Below are positions 1 through 8,560 of a stretch of 63,422 nucleotides of DNA, piece by piece; position 1 is the stretch's first letter, and the number at the start of each line of letters is the position of its first letter. Both the position numbers and the translations under genes were made by a program. The stretch is taken from the NCBI GenBank assembly GCA_934309345.1, contig CAKRDD010000022.1:1-63422 (forward strand), read 5' to 3'. This DNA is from an uncultured Mediterraneibacter sp. (GTDB lineage: Bacteria; Bacillota; Clostridia; Lachnospirales; Lachnospiraceae). The notes under the pieces are model-generated. The model was not told the DNA's origin. It searched no databases and worked only from the letters and a program-made list of their open reading frames with translations.

Positions 1-30
1 GAAATAGTAAATATCTACTGTGTTAGAGTA

Positions 31-62
31 AATTCCACCGCATAAGCGGACGGTGGAATTTA
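31..62. terminator. Hairpin, probable terminator of the gene left of the window
   Basis: An 11-bp inverted repeat (AAATTCCACCG / CGGTGGAATTT) with a 10-base loop, followed by AT-rich sequence. It probably ends transcription of the gene that lies before the window. The rest of 1-174 holds only the promoter region of the first gene; an extended -10-like TGGTAAAAT sits at 124-132 but no convincing -35 at normal spacing. Confidence 0.6.
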
Positions 63-174
63 AAATTTCATTTTTGGAATACATATGAATATAGAAATGA
101 TTGATGTCAAGAAGAGAAAAATGTGGTAAAATAAAATGGATTATGTAGTGATATAAAAGAACGGAGGTAAACAG

Positions 175-942
175 TTGGAAGCTTATACAGGGTTTGCGGC
201 GGTCTACGACATTTTCATGGATAATGTACCTTACGAAGAGTGGGGCGAATACATTCACAGTCTTTTAAAAGACCGTGGAATAGAGGATGGCATTCTCTTG
301 GATCTGGGCTGTGGCACAGGAACAATGACAGAGAAGCTTGCGGATTATGGATATGACATGATCGGTGTGGATAATTCAGAGGATATGTTGGAACTTGCGA
401 TGGAGAAACGTATGGAGTCGGGGAAGGATATTCTTTATCTGCTTCAGGATATGCGTGAGTTCGAATTATATGGAACAGTAAGGGCGATTGTCAGTGTCTG
501 TGATTCAGTCAACTATATTACAGAACCGGAGGAACTGGAAGAAGTATTCCGTCTGGTGAATAACTATCTGGATCCAAAGGGAGTCTTTTTGTTTGATTTT
601 AATACTGTATATAAGTATAAGGAAGTTATGGGAGATACTGTGATCGCGGAAGACAGAGGGGAATGCAGTTTTATCTGGGATAATTTCTATTATGAAGAAG
701 AGCGGATCAATGAGTATGACCTGACACTGTTTATCCAGGAAGAACAAGAAGACGGAAGTGAAGATTTATACCGGAGATATCAGGAGACACATTACCAGAG
801 AGGCTATACATTAGAAGAGATGAAGGAACTGGTAGAACGTTCCGGACTTGTTTTTGAGGCGGCATATGATGCAGTGACACATGAAGCACCGACCGGGACG
901 AGTGAGAGAATCTATATCGTGGCCAGAGAATCCGGGAAATAA
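175..942 (+). CDS. Class I SAM-dependent methyltransferase
   Basis: A 255-residue soluble methyltransferase. The SAM-binding motif I DLGCGTGTMTEKLA lies near residues 43-56, followed by the acidic post-I strand GVDNSEDMLELA near 64-75, as in class I Rossmann methyltransferases of the UbiE/COG2226-like group. The substrate cannot be told from sequence. The start is a TTG at 175, chosen because GGAGG at 163-167 lies seven bases before it and the protein begins exactly at the usual family start (YTGFAAVYD). It precedes hslO by 45 bases and both may be co-transcribed. Family assignment is secure; the specific function is unknown. Confidence 0.85.
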   Translation: MEAYTGFAAVYDIFMDNVPYEEWGEYIHSLLKDRGIEDGILLDLGCGTGTMTEKLADYGYDMIGVDNSEDMLELAMEKRMESGKDILYLLQDMREFELYGTVRAIVSVCDSVNYITEPEELEEVFRLVNNYLDPKGVFLFDFNTVYKYKEVMGDTVIAEDRGECSFIWDNFYYEEERINEYDLTLFIQEEQEDGSEDLYRRYQETHYQRGYTLEEMKELVERSGLVFEAAYDAVTHEAPTGTSERIYIVARESGK

Positions 943-987
943 ATGGATACAATTTATATTGCATAAGAAATACGAGGAGAATAAGAC

Positions 988-1863
988 ATGAATGATTATA
1001 TTGTAAGAGCAACAGCAGGAAATGCACAGATCCGTGCATTTGCGGCAGTGACAACAAACCTGGTTGAGGAGGCAAGAGAGCATCACGGAACAAGTCCGGT
1101 TGCGACAGCAGCGCTCGGACGTCTTCTTACAGGCGGAGTGATGATGGGAAGCATGATGAAGAATGATACAGACATGCTGACGATCCAGATTCAGTGTTCC
1201 GGTCAGATCGAAGGTCTTACTGTGACAGCGGACAGTAAAGGAAATGTAAAAGGATATGCATTTAATCCGGATGTTATGCTTCCGGCGAAGAATGGAAAGC
1301 TTGATGTTGGTGGAGCACTTGGACAGGGTGTCATGACAATCATCAAAGACATGGGACTTAAAGAGCCATATTCCGGACAGACGATCCTGCAGACAGGAGA
1401 GATCGCGGAAGATCTTACTTATTATTTCGCAACATCTGAACAGGTGCCATCTTCTGTCGGACTTGGAGTTCTGATGAACAAAGATAATACAGTAAAATGC
1501 GCCGGCGGATTTATCGTACAGGTTATGCCGTTTATCGAGGATGAAGTACTCAATAAGCTGGAAGCAAATATTCAGAAGATCCAGTCTGTAACATCCATGC
1601 TGGATAACGGACATACACCGGAGCAGATGCTCGAGCAGGTTCTTGAAGGACTTGATCTGGAGATCACAGATACAATGCCGGCACAGTTCTATTGCAACTG
1701 CTCTAAGAAGAGAATTGAGAAAGCAATCATCAGTATCGGAAAGAAAGATATTCAGGAAATGATTGATGAAGGTAAAGAGATTGAAGTGAAGTGTCATTTC
1801 TGTAATACAGCATATAAGTATACAGTAGATGAATTGAAAGAATTGTTGAAACAGGCTCGATAA
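988..1863 (+). CDS. hslO: Redox-regulated molecular chaperone Hsp33
   Basis: A 291-residue Hsp33 homologue of normal length. Hsp33 is a cytosolic holdase switched on by oxidation and unfolding; the switch is a zinc centre of four cysteines. These are visible as CNC (Cys236, Cys238) and CHFC (Cys269, Cys272). The N-terminal chaperone fold is recognisable from DYIVRATAGNAQIRAFAA and the GGVMMGSMMKN stretch. RBS GAGGAG lies eight bases before the ATG. It sits between a methyltransferase and nadE, a neighbourhood without an obvious pathway link. In an anaerobe it plausibly protects against oxygen or hypochlorite exposure (inference). Confidence 0.95.
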   Translation: MNDYIVRATAGNAQIRAFAAVTTNLVEEAREHHGTSPVATAALGRLLTGGVMMGSMMKNDTDMLTIQIQCSGQIEGLTVTADSKGNVKGYAFNPDVMLPAKNGKLDVGGALGQGVMTIIKDMGLKEPYSGQTILQTGEIAEDLTYYFATSEQVPSSVGLGVLMNKDNTVKCAGGFIVQVMPFIEDEVLNKLEANIQKIQSVTSMLDNGHTPEQMLEQVLEGLDLEITDTMPAQFYCNCSKKRIEKAIISIGKKDIQEMIDEGKEIEVKCHFCNTAYKYTVDELKELLKQAR

Positions 1864-1961
1864 GTATAGCCTTCGGCAGGAGTGCAGAGATGTGCAGAAA
1901 AGTATGCCGTGCGATACATTTTTGAAAATAGAAAAAATATAGAAGATGGGGTGAAGATGAG

Positions 1962-3878
1962 ATGAAAAATGGATTTATAAAGGTTGCGGCAGCAACACCG
2001 GATATCCGCGTTGCAGATGTGGAATTCAATACACAGAATATCATCAATGCAATGGAAGAAGCACAGAAGAATGGTGCGAAGATTCTTGTATTTCCGGAGC
2101 TTTGTGTGACAGGATACACCTGTAGTGATCTGTTCGACCACAGCGTACTTCTGAAAGCTTCCAGAAAAGCATTGCTTGAGATTGCAGAAAATACAAACGA
2201 CAAAGATATGCTTGTATTTGTCGGAGCACCGCTTGAAGTGAATGGAAAGCTTTATAATGTAGCTGCGGCAATGAACCAGGGAGAGATCATCGGGTTTACG
2301 ACAAAGACGTTCCTTCCAAACTATGGTGAATTTTATGAGATGCGCCAGTTTACTCCGGGTCCACAGACAGTGAGAGAGATTACATTTGGAGGAAAGAAGA
2401 TTCCATTCGGTCCGCAGATTCTCTTCCAGGCAGAAGGAATGGAAGAACTGGTAGTGGCAGCAGAGATCTGTGAGGATGTCTGGTCACCGGTTCCACCGAG
2501 CATTCAGGCGGCACTCGAAGGTGCAACTGTGATCGTCAACTGTTCTGCAAGTGATGAGACGATCGGAAAAGATACTTATCGTCGCGCACTGATTTCCGGA
2601 CAGTCTGCAAGATTGATCTCCGGATACATTTATGCAAATGCCGGAGAAGGGGAGTCAACTACGGATCTTGTTTTTGGTGGACACAATATCATTGCTGAAA
2701 ACGGAACCGTTCTGAAAGAAAGCAGTAGATATGTAAATGAAATTATTTACTCAGAACTGGATCTTCAGAGAATTACAGGCGAGAGAAGAAAGAATACAAC
2801 ATTCCAGCCTATGGATGAAGAGACTCTGGTACGCGTTCCATTTACTGTGGAAGAGACAAAGACATTTTTGACAAGAACATTTCCTAAGAAGCCGTTTGTT
2901 CCGTCTGATGAACAGACCCGCGCACAGCGTTGCGAGGAGATCCTGACAATCCAGGCAATGGGACTGAAGAAACGTCTGGCTCATACAAATGCAAGAACTG
3001 CGGTTGTCGGCATTTCCGGAGGCCTGGATTCTACGCTTGCACTGCTTGTGACAGCACGCGCATTTGACCTGCTCGGAAGAGACAAGAAAGATATCATTGC
3101 TGTGACAATGCCTTGTTTTGGCACAACAGACAGAACTTATCAGAATGCATGTGAGATGTCTAAGAAAGTCGGAGCAACTTTGATCGAGGTTCCGATTGCA
3201 GATGCGGTGAATATTCATTTCCGTGATATCGGACATGATCCGGAAGATCATAGTGTAACTTATGAAAACTGCCAGGCGAGAGAACGTACACAGGTGCTGA
3301 TGGATATCGCAAACAAGACTTGGGGAATGGTTATTGGAACAGGCGATCTGTCAGAGCTTGCGCTTGGATGGGCGACCTATAATGGAGACCATATGTCCAT
3401 GTATGGAGTCAATGCATCTGTACCGAAGACACTGGTTCGCCATCTTGTGAAATATGCTGCAGATGATACAACAGATGAAGCACTTAAAAATGTGCTTTAT
3501 GATGTGCTTGATACACCGGTAAGTCCGGAGCTGCTTCCACCGAAGGACGGAGATATTGCACAGAAGACAGAAGATCTTGTAGGACCTTATGAACTGCATG
3601 ATTTCTTCCTGTACTTTATGCTTCGTTTCGGATATGAGCCGAGCAAGATCTTCCGTATTGCATGTATGACATTTGACGGTGAATATGACAAAGAGACGAT
3701 CTTCAAATGGCTGGAAACATTTTGCAGAAGATTCTTCTCACAGCAGTTCAAACGTTCCTGCCTGCCGGACGGACCGAAGGTTGGTACTGTGGCACTTTCT
3801 CCAAGAGGGGACTGGAGAATGCCAAGTGATGCCTGCGTAGCGGTATGGATGAAGGATCTCGAGGCTTGCAGAGTCTAA
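1962..3878 (+). CDS. nadE: Glutamine-dependent NAD+ synthetase
   Basis: A 638-residue two-domain NAD synthetase that converts deamido-NAD, glutamine and ATP to NAD. The N-terminal nitrilase-type glutaminase domain shows its triad: Glu46 (FPEL), Lys115 (TTKTF) and Cys170 (EICEDVW). The C-terminal synthetase domain has the ATP pyrophosphatase P-loop SGGLDS near residues 352-357. Length fits the glutamine-dependent class rather than the short ammonia-dependent one. The ATG at 1962 follows GGGGTGA. The next gene starts 36 bases downstream, so read-through into the molybdopterin-binding gene is likely. Confidence 0.96.
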   Translation: MKNGFIKVAAATPDIRVADVEFNTQNIINAMEEAQKNGAKILVFPELCVTGYTCSDLFDHSVLLKASRKALLEIAENTNDKDMLVFVGAPLEVNGKLYNVAAAMNQGEIIGFTTKTFLPNYGEFYEMRQFTPGPQTVREITFGGKKIPFGPQILFQAEGMEELVVAAEICEDVWSPVPPSIQAALEGATVIVNCSASDETIGKDTYRRALISGQSARLISGYIYANAGEGESTTDLVFGGHNIIAENGTVLKESSRYVNEIIYSELDLQRITGERRKNTTFQPMDEETLVRVPFTVEETKTFLTRTFPKKPFVPSDEQTRAQRCEEILTIQAMGLKKRLAHTNARTAVVGISGGLDSTLALLVTARAFDLLGRDKKDIIAVTMPCFGTTDRTYQNACEMSKKVGATLIEVPIADAVNIHFRDIGHDPEDHSVTYENCQARERTQVLMDIANKTWGMVIGTGDLSELALGWATYNGDHMSMYGVNASVPKTLVRHLVKYAADDTTDEALKNVLYDVLDTPVSPELLPPKDGDIAQKTEDLVGPYELHDFFLYFMLRFGYEPSKIFRIACMTFDGEYDKETIFKWLETFCRRFFSQQFKRSCLPDGPKVGTVALSPRGDWRMPSDACVAVWMKDLEACRV

Positions 3879-3914
3879 TCTGTGGAGGAAAACCAGAGAA
3901 AAGGAGAGGATAAG

Positions 3915-4931
3915 ATGAAACTAATCAGAACAGAGGATGCAGTCGGCAGTGTGCTTTGCCACGACATTACCCAGATCATTCCGGGAGTTGTGAAGGATGC
4001 GGTCTTCCGCAAAGGACACGTAGTGACAGAGGAAGATGTACCGGTACTGCTTTCCGTAGGAAAAGAACACCTCTATGTATGGGAGAAGCAGGAAGGTATG
4101 CTTCATGAGAATGATGCGGCAGAGGTACTGCGCCAGGTCTGCCAGGGAGAGCATATGAATGCATCTGAGGCGAAAGAAGGAAAAATCGAACTGACTGCAC
4201 AGTGCGACGGCCTTCTGAAGATTAATCGCGAGAAATTAAATGAAGTAAATGCACTTGGTCAGATCGTACTTGCATCCAGACATGGAAATTTCCCGGTGAA
4301 AAAGGAAGACAAGATTGTAGGAATGCGTGTCGTTCCGCTTGTGATCGAGGAAGAGAAGATGAATCATGTGAAAGAGCTCTGTGGGGAAGAGCCGATTTTC
4401 ACAATTCTTCCATTCCATCAGATGAAAGTCGGAATCGTGACAACAGGAAGCGAAGTTTATCATGGAAGGATCACAGATAAATTTACTCCGGTCGTAAAAG
4501 CGAAATTAGAAGAAGCGGGCATGGAAGTGCTTGGAAATGTACTCTGTGATGATGATTCTCAGATGGTGACAGATGCGATCAATGACTGGATCGAAAAAGG
4601 TGCAGAATTCGTTGTCTGTACAGGCGGAATGAGTGTTGATCCGGATGACAGAACACCATTGTCTATCAGAAATGCAACAGATGAGGTGATAACTTATGGC
4701 GCACCGGTACTTCCGGGAGCGATGTTCATGCTGGCTTATAAGGGAGCAATTCCGGTTGTAGGCCTTCCGGGATGCGTAATGTATGCAAGAAGAACAATCT
4801 TTGATCTGGTACTTCCGAGAATCGCAGCAGGAGAGAGACTGAGCGTGGAAGATTTTACAGTCCTTGGAGAAGGCGGACTTTGCCTGAACTGTGATGTTTG
4901 TACTTATCCAAATTGTGGATTTGGAAAATAA
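3915..4931 (+). CDS. Molybdopterin-binding protein of the selenium/molybdenum hydroxylase cluster (MoeA/MogA fold)
   Basis: A 338-residue protein with a C-terminal molybdopterin-binding domain: KVGIVTTGSEV, then TGGMSVDPDDRTP and VGLPGCVMYARRT, the hallmarks of the MoCF-biosynthesis fold. It lacks the full four-domain layout of housekeeping MoeA, and such short versions accompany XdhC, YqeB and YqeC in gut clostridia. The start is ATG 3915, with AAGGAGAGG just upstream, rather than the GTG at 3882. The C-terminus carries four cysteines (323, 326, 329, 334) that could hold a metal. A role in molybdenum insertion or cofactor handling for a selenium-dependent hydroxylase is inferred from family and neighbours. 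Confidence 0.85.
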   Translation: MKLIRTEDAVGSVLCHDITQIIPGVVKDAVFRKGHVVTEEDVPVLLSVGKEHLYVWEKQEGMLHENDAAEVLRQVCQGEHMNASEAKEGKIELTAQCDGLLKINREKLNEVNALGQIVLASRHGNFPVKKEDKIVGMRVVPLVIEEEKMNHVKELCGEEPIFTILPFHQMKVGIVTTGSEVYHGRITDKFTPVVKAKLEEAGMEVLGNVLCDDDSQMVTDAINDWIEKGAEFVVCTGGMSVDPDDRTPLSIRNATDEVITYGAPVLPGAMFMLAYKGAIPVVGLPGCVMYARRTIFDLVLPRIAAGERLSVEDFTVLGEGGLCLNCDVCTYPNCGFGK

Positions 4932-4953
4932 TAAGATGAAGGAGAAGTGGGGA

Positions 4954-5928
4954 ATGAATTCATTTTACATTCAGTTGCAGGCAGAACTTGTAGATGCAAA
5001 AGAAGAGCTTTGGGCACAGACTCGGATTGATGGTGCTGAAGCAGGAAAGAAAATTCTGTTAAAAGGTGAACCGAAGGATACAGACAGTGTTTTTGTAGAT
5101 GAAAAAGGTGAACGTATTTTCCAGGAGCGTATCAGCCGTCCGGCGAAGCTGGTGATCTGTGGGGCAGGGCATGTATCTATGCCAATCATTCGCATGGGAA
5201 AGATGCTTGGATTCCATGTTACGGTGGTAGAAGACCGTCCGAAATTTGCCGATGATGCGAGAAGAGCAGAGGCTGACCAGGTCTATTGCGAACCATTTGA
5301 AGATGGTCTTGCAAAGATCAAAGGAGATACAGATACATGGTTTGTGATTGTTACAAGAGGTCACAGATATGACACAGATTGTCTCAGAACAATCCTTGGA
5401 AAGCCAAGAGCTTATGTTGGAATGATGGGAAGTAAGAGAAGAACTGCGATCGTAAAAGACCAGCTGGAGGCAGAAGGGTTTGAGAGAGATGTGCTTGAAG
5501 CAGTCCATACGCCGATTGGGCTGAAGATCGCTGCTGAGACGCCGGAAGAGATCGCGGTATCTATTATGGCAGAAATCATTCAGATTAAAAACAGCCGTGC
5601 AAAGAGCGGCGGATATTCCAGTGAACTTCTTGAAGAACTTCTGAAAGAAGATGAGTGTGGAAAAGTGCTTGCAACAATTATTTCCAGAAAAGGTTCTGCA
5701 CCACGTGGCGTAGGAACAAAGATGCTTGTATGCGGAGATGGAAGGATCATCGATACAATCGGTGGAGGATGTGTGGAAAGTGAGATTATTCAGAAAGCAC
5801 TCCTCATGATCCGTACGGAGCAGGAAGAATTCCAGGTATGCAAGGTAGATATGACAGCAGAGGCAGCAGAGGATGAAGGTATGGTCTGTGGCGGCGTTGT
5901 TGAAGTTATGCTCGAAAGGGTAAAATAA
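4954..5928 (+). CDS. xdhC: XdhC/CoxI family molybdenum hydroxylase maturation protein
   Basis: A 324-residue XdhC-type chaperone that readies and delivers sulfurated molybdenum cofactor to xanthine-dehydrogenase-like enzymes. The Rossmann domain comes first (LVICGAGHVSMPIIRMGKMLG, then VVEDRPKFADDARR, then YVGMMGSKRR). The small XdhC_CoxI domain follows at the C-terminus (ISRKGSAPRGVGTKMLV, then DTIGGGCVESEI), the reverse of the textbook order but common in clostridial homologues. ATG 4954 is preferred because AAGGAG lies nine bases upstream; an in-frame ATG at 4936 is possible. It is 22 bases after the molybdopterin-binding gene and 55 before guaD, suggesting one transcript. Confidence 0.88.
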   Translation: MNSFYIQLQAELVDAKEELWAQTRIDGAEAGKKILLKGEPKDTDSVFVDEKGERIFQERISRPAKLVICGAGHVSMPIIRMGKMLGFHVTVVEDRPKFADDARRAEADQVYCEPFEDGLAKIKGDTDTWFVIVTRGHRYDTDCLRTILGKPRAYVGMMGSKRRTAIVKDQLEAEGFERDVLEAVHTPIGLKIAAETPEEIAVSIMAEIIQIKNSRAKSGGYSSELLEELLKEDECGKVLATIISRKGSAPRGVGTKMLVCGDGRIIDTIGGGCVESEIIQKALLMIRTEQEEFQVCKVDMTAEAAEDEGMVCGGVVEVMLERVK

Positions 5929-5983
5929 GCGCTCTGAAAAAAGTTAAAATGATAGTAGTAATTGAGAGTGGAGAATAAGAAAG

Positions 5984-7258
5984 ATGGATGATATCAAAAT
6001 TTTAAAAGGAAATATTATCTATACAAAGACGAAAGATGAATTTGAGATATGCGAACACGGTTATCTTGTGTGTAAAGATGGAAAAGTAGAAGGAATCTAT
6101 CAGACACTTCCGTTCCGACTTGGAGGGGAACCAATTGAGGATCATGGAGATTGTCTGATCATTCCGGGAATGACAGATCTGCATATACATGCACCGCAGT
6201 ATACATTCCGCGGTACAGGGATGGATCTGGAACTTCTGGAGTGGCTGGAGACGAATACATTTCCGGAGGAAGCAAAATACAAGGATGTATTGTATGCGAA
6301 TGAGGCGTATGCGAAGTTTGCTGAGAATTTGAAGAACAGCTCAACAACAAGAGCATGTGTGTTTGGAACAATTCACAGAAGACCGACACTTGTTTTGATG
6401 GATCATCTGGAAAGAAGCGGTTTGGTTACGATGGTCGGAAAAGTGAATATGGACAGAAATTCACCGGATGAACTTCGTGAAGGTACACAGGAGTCTGCAG
6501 AAGAGACAGTTGAATGGATGAAAGATGTTCAGCATAAAAAGTATAAGAATACGTTGCCAATCCTGACGCCTCGTTTCATTCCGAGCTGTACAGACGAGTT
6601 ACTGGATATGTTAAAGATGGTTCAGATGCGTTATCAGATTCCGGTACAGTCACATTTATCAGAGAATCTGTCAGAGATCGAATGGGTAAAAGAACTTTGC
6701 CCGTATGCCGAGTTTTATGGAGATGCATACGATCATTTTGGATTGTTTGGAGCAGATGCACCGACGGTTATGGCGCATTGTGTATACAGTACGGAAGAAG
6801 AAATCCAGAGAATGAAAGAAAATGGTGTATATGTTGCTCATTGTCCGGAATCAAATGAGAATCTTTCTTCCGGAATCGCACCGGTAAAACGTTATCTAGA
6901 AGAAGGACTTTCTGTAGGACTTGGAAGTGATGTCGCAGGTGGATCGACAGAGAATCTTTTCCGGGCAATGGCACATGCAATCCAGGTGTCAAAGCTTCGC
7001 TGGAGACTGGTCGATCAGAACTATCAGGCATTAAATTCAGAGGAAGCATTCTATATGGCAACTAAGGGTGGCGGATCCTTCTTTGGAAAAGTCGGAAGTT
7101 TTGAAGAGGGATACGAGTTCGATGCAGTTGTATTAGATGACAGCAGACTTGAATCTTCCCGTCAGATGAGTGTAAAAGATCGTTTGGAAAGAATGATTTA
7201 TCTTGCCGATGAGAGAGAAGTGAAAGCGAAATACGTCAGAGGAAATAAAATTATATAA
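5984..7258 (+). CDS. guaD: Guanine deaminase
   Basis: A 424-residue amidohydrolase that deaminates guanine to xanthine. The metal-binding HxH is seen as PGMTDLHIHAPQY; other family elements are VQSHLSENLSEI, MAHCVYSTEEE (metal His) and LGSDVAGGSTENLFRAM (catalytic Asp). The extended HIHAPQYTFRGTGMDLELLEWLETNTFPEE segment is characteristic of guanine deaminase and separates it from SsnA-like aminohydrolases. Length fits the family (about 430). It follows xdhC and opens the purine island: xanthine formed here would be the substrate or product of the molybdenum hydroxylase that the neighbouring genes serve. Confidence 0.92.
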   Translation: MDDIKILKGNIIYTKTKDEFEICEHGYLVCKDGKVEGIYQTLPFRLGGEPIEDHGDCLIIPGMTDLHIHAPQYTFRGTGMDLELLEWLETNTFPEEAKYKDVLYANEAYAKFAENLKNSSTTRACVFGTIHRRPTLVLMDHLERSGLVTMVGKVNMDRNSPDELREGTQESAEETVEWMKDVQHKKYKNTLPILTPRFIPSCTDELLDMLKMVQMRYQIPVQSHLSENLSEIEWVKELCPYAEFYGDAYDHFGLFGADAPTVMAHCVYSTEEEIQRMKENGVYVAHCPESNENLSSGIAPVKRYLEEGLSVGLGSDVAGGSTENLFRAMAHAIQVSKLRWRLVDQNYQALNSEEAFYMATKGGGSFFGKVGSFEEGYEFDAVVLDDSRLESSRQMSVKDRLERMIYLADEREVKAKYVRGNKII

Positions 7259-7264
7259 AACAGC

Positions 7265-7296
7265 AGAGCTCAATGCAGATGTAAGCATTGGGCTCT
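7265..7296 (+). terminator. Probable terminator after guaD
   Basis: Inverted repeat AGAGCTCAATGC / GCATTGGGCTCT (12 bp with one G-U pair, 8-base loop) directly after the guaD stop. The U-tract is poor (TGCTTGTT), so termination may be partial. Confidence 0.6.
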
Positions 7297-7298
7297 TG

Positions 7299-7554
7299 CT
7301 TGTTGGGGCTGATCCTGTTTTTCTACACAAATCATGGTTGTAAGTCATTATTAAAAACATTGAACATTGTACATAAATATGTTATTCTATTTCAAAGCAT
7401 ATTTTCTAAAACATCTAAATTCATATAAAGGTTTCATTACAGGTAGAACGCACCTGTCAAATCAGAAAATTCATGCTTTTAAAATCCATTATTTAAAGCA
7501 GAGGTTTTCTGATAGAGAGAACTTCTGTGAAAATCACATAAGGAGGTCTCTTAA
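7299..7554. other. AT-rich intergenic region before the PD-(D/E)XK gene
   Basis: About 250 bases without a credible gene. It contains a short palindrome ACAGGT-N7-ACCTGT around 7439-7457 and the RBS AAGGAGG just before the ATG at 7555. I could not place a convincing sigma-A promoter. Confidence 0.4.
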
Positions 7555-8436
7555 ATGAAACAAAAGAGAAAGCGATTGCCGGAAAACCAGCAATCGGCGG
7601 ATGGAAAGCTGCTTCAGTGGCATCCTGCATTTTATGCAGACTTGCAGATTGAATTCAGAGAGGAAAAGGAAAATTTAAAATTTGAACGGGAGTATCTATT
7701 AAGTTCAAAGCCAATGGCAATTGATGTGTTGATCATTAAAAAGAAGAATGCGGAGCCAATCCATAAAAATATCGGAAAAATATTCCGCCAGTATAATATT
7801 ATCGAATATAAATCACCATCCGATTCACTTTCCGTGGATGATTTCTATAAGGTATATGGATATACAAATTTTTATAAAGCAGATACAGGAAAGGTAAATG
7901 AAATTCCGATTCAGGAACTGACGATCACCTTAGTGTCAAAACGATATCCAAGAGAACTGATCCGACATTTGAAAGAAGTACGCCACTACACTATTGATAA
8001 TCCGGAAGAAGGGATTTATTATGTAATTGGAGATATCTTACCGATTCAGATTCTTGTAACAAATCGGTTGTCACCGGAGAAAAATCTCTGGTTATATAGT
8101 TTGACAGATACCTTGGAAGATATGTCTGTCACCAGACAGCTTTTAGAGGATTATAAAAAGAACAAAGACAATCAGCTGTATCAGGCAGTTATGGAGATCA
8201 TAGTAAAAGCAAACGAAAATCGGCTAAAGGAGGGGAAACGAGATATGTGTAATGCATTATTAGAATTAATGAAAGATGAATTAGATGAAAAAAGAGAAGA
8301 AGGGGAAGCGCTTGGAGAAAACAGGATTAATCAACTGATTTTGAAATTGTCCGAACTAAACAGAACAGATGAGATTCTCAAAGCAGCTGCAGACAGGGAG
8401 TATCAGAAAAAATTATTAAAGGAGTTTGGACTTTAG
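7555..8436 (+). CDS. PD-(D/E)XK nuclease-like protein, Lachnospiraceae family
   Basis: A 293-residue protein resembling the Rpn/PD-(D/E)XK-like hypothetical proteins that are multicopy in Lachnospiraceae genomes. A nuclease-like core is suggested by AIDVLIIKK (Asp) followed some 35 residues on by IIEYKSP (the E-x-K half of the motif). The C-terminal third is charged and helical (DELDEKREEGEALGENRINQL), as in Rpn-type proteins. It starts behind a strong AAGGAGG and ends at a strong bidirectional terminator, forming an isolated unit wedged between guaD and the arcC operon. Its relation to purine metabolism is doubtful; it may be a recent lodger. Function is not established. Confidence 0.6.
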   Translation: MKQKRKRLPENQQSADGKLLQWHPAFYADLQIEFREEKENLKFEREYLLSSKPMAIDVLIIKKKNAEPIHKNIGKIFRQYNIIEYKSPSDSLSVDDFYKVYGYTNFYKADTGKVNEIPIQELTITLVSKRYPRELIRHLKEVRHYTIDNPEEGIYYVIGDILPIQILVTNRLSPEKNLWLYSLTDTLEDMSVTRQLLEDYKKNKDNQLYQAVMEIIVKANENRLKEGKRDMCNALLELMKDELDEKREEGEALGENRINQLILKLSELNRTDEILKAAADREYQKKLLKEFGL

Positions 8437-8449
8437 AAAGTCTGGAACA

Positions 8450-8505
8450 CATGAAAAAACCTCAGATTCGGGTGTTGCAGCACCGTTCCCTGAGGTTTTT
8501 TCATG
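8450..8505. terminator. Bidirectional Rho-independent terminator
   Basis: A perfect 16-bp inverted repeat (CATGAAAAAACCTCAG / CTGAGGTTTTTTCATG) with a smaller GTG/CAC hairpin in its loop. A-run and T-run flank the stem on both strands, so it serves both the rightward nuclease-like gene and the leftward arcC operon. Confidence 0.9.
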
Positions 8506-8560
8506 TTCTATTTTAGGAGTTTTAAGTAATTGACTTATTCAATCGATTTTTCAATATTAA

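Noticed and set aside
811..1797. 328-residue minus-strand open frame opposite hslO
   Set aside because: Cys/His/Ser-rich translation typical of an antisense shadow; hslO on the other strand is certain.
7367..7558. 63-residue open frame before the nuclease-like gene
   Set aside because: No RBS, AT-rich low-complexity translation and overlap with the true RBS and start of the next gene.
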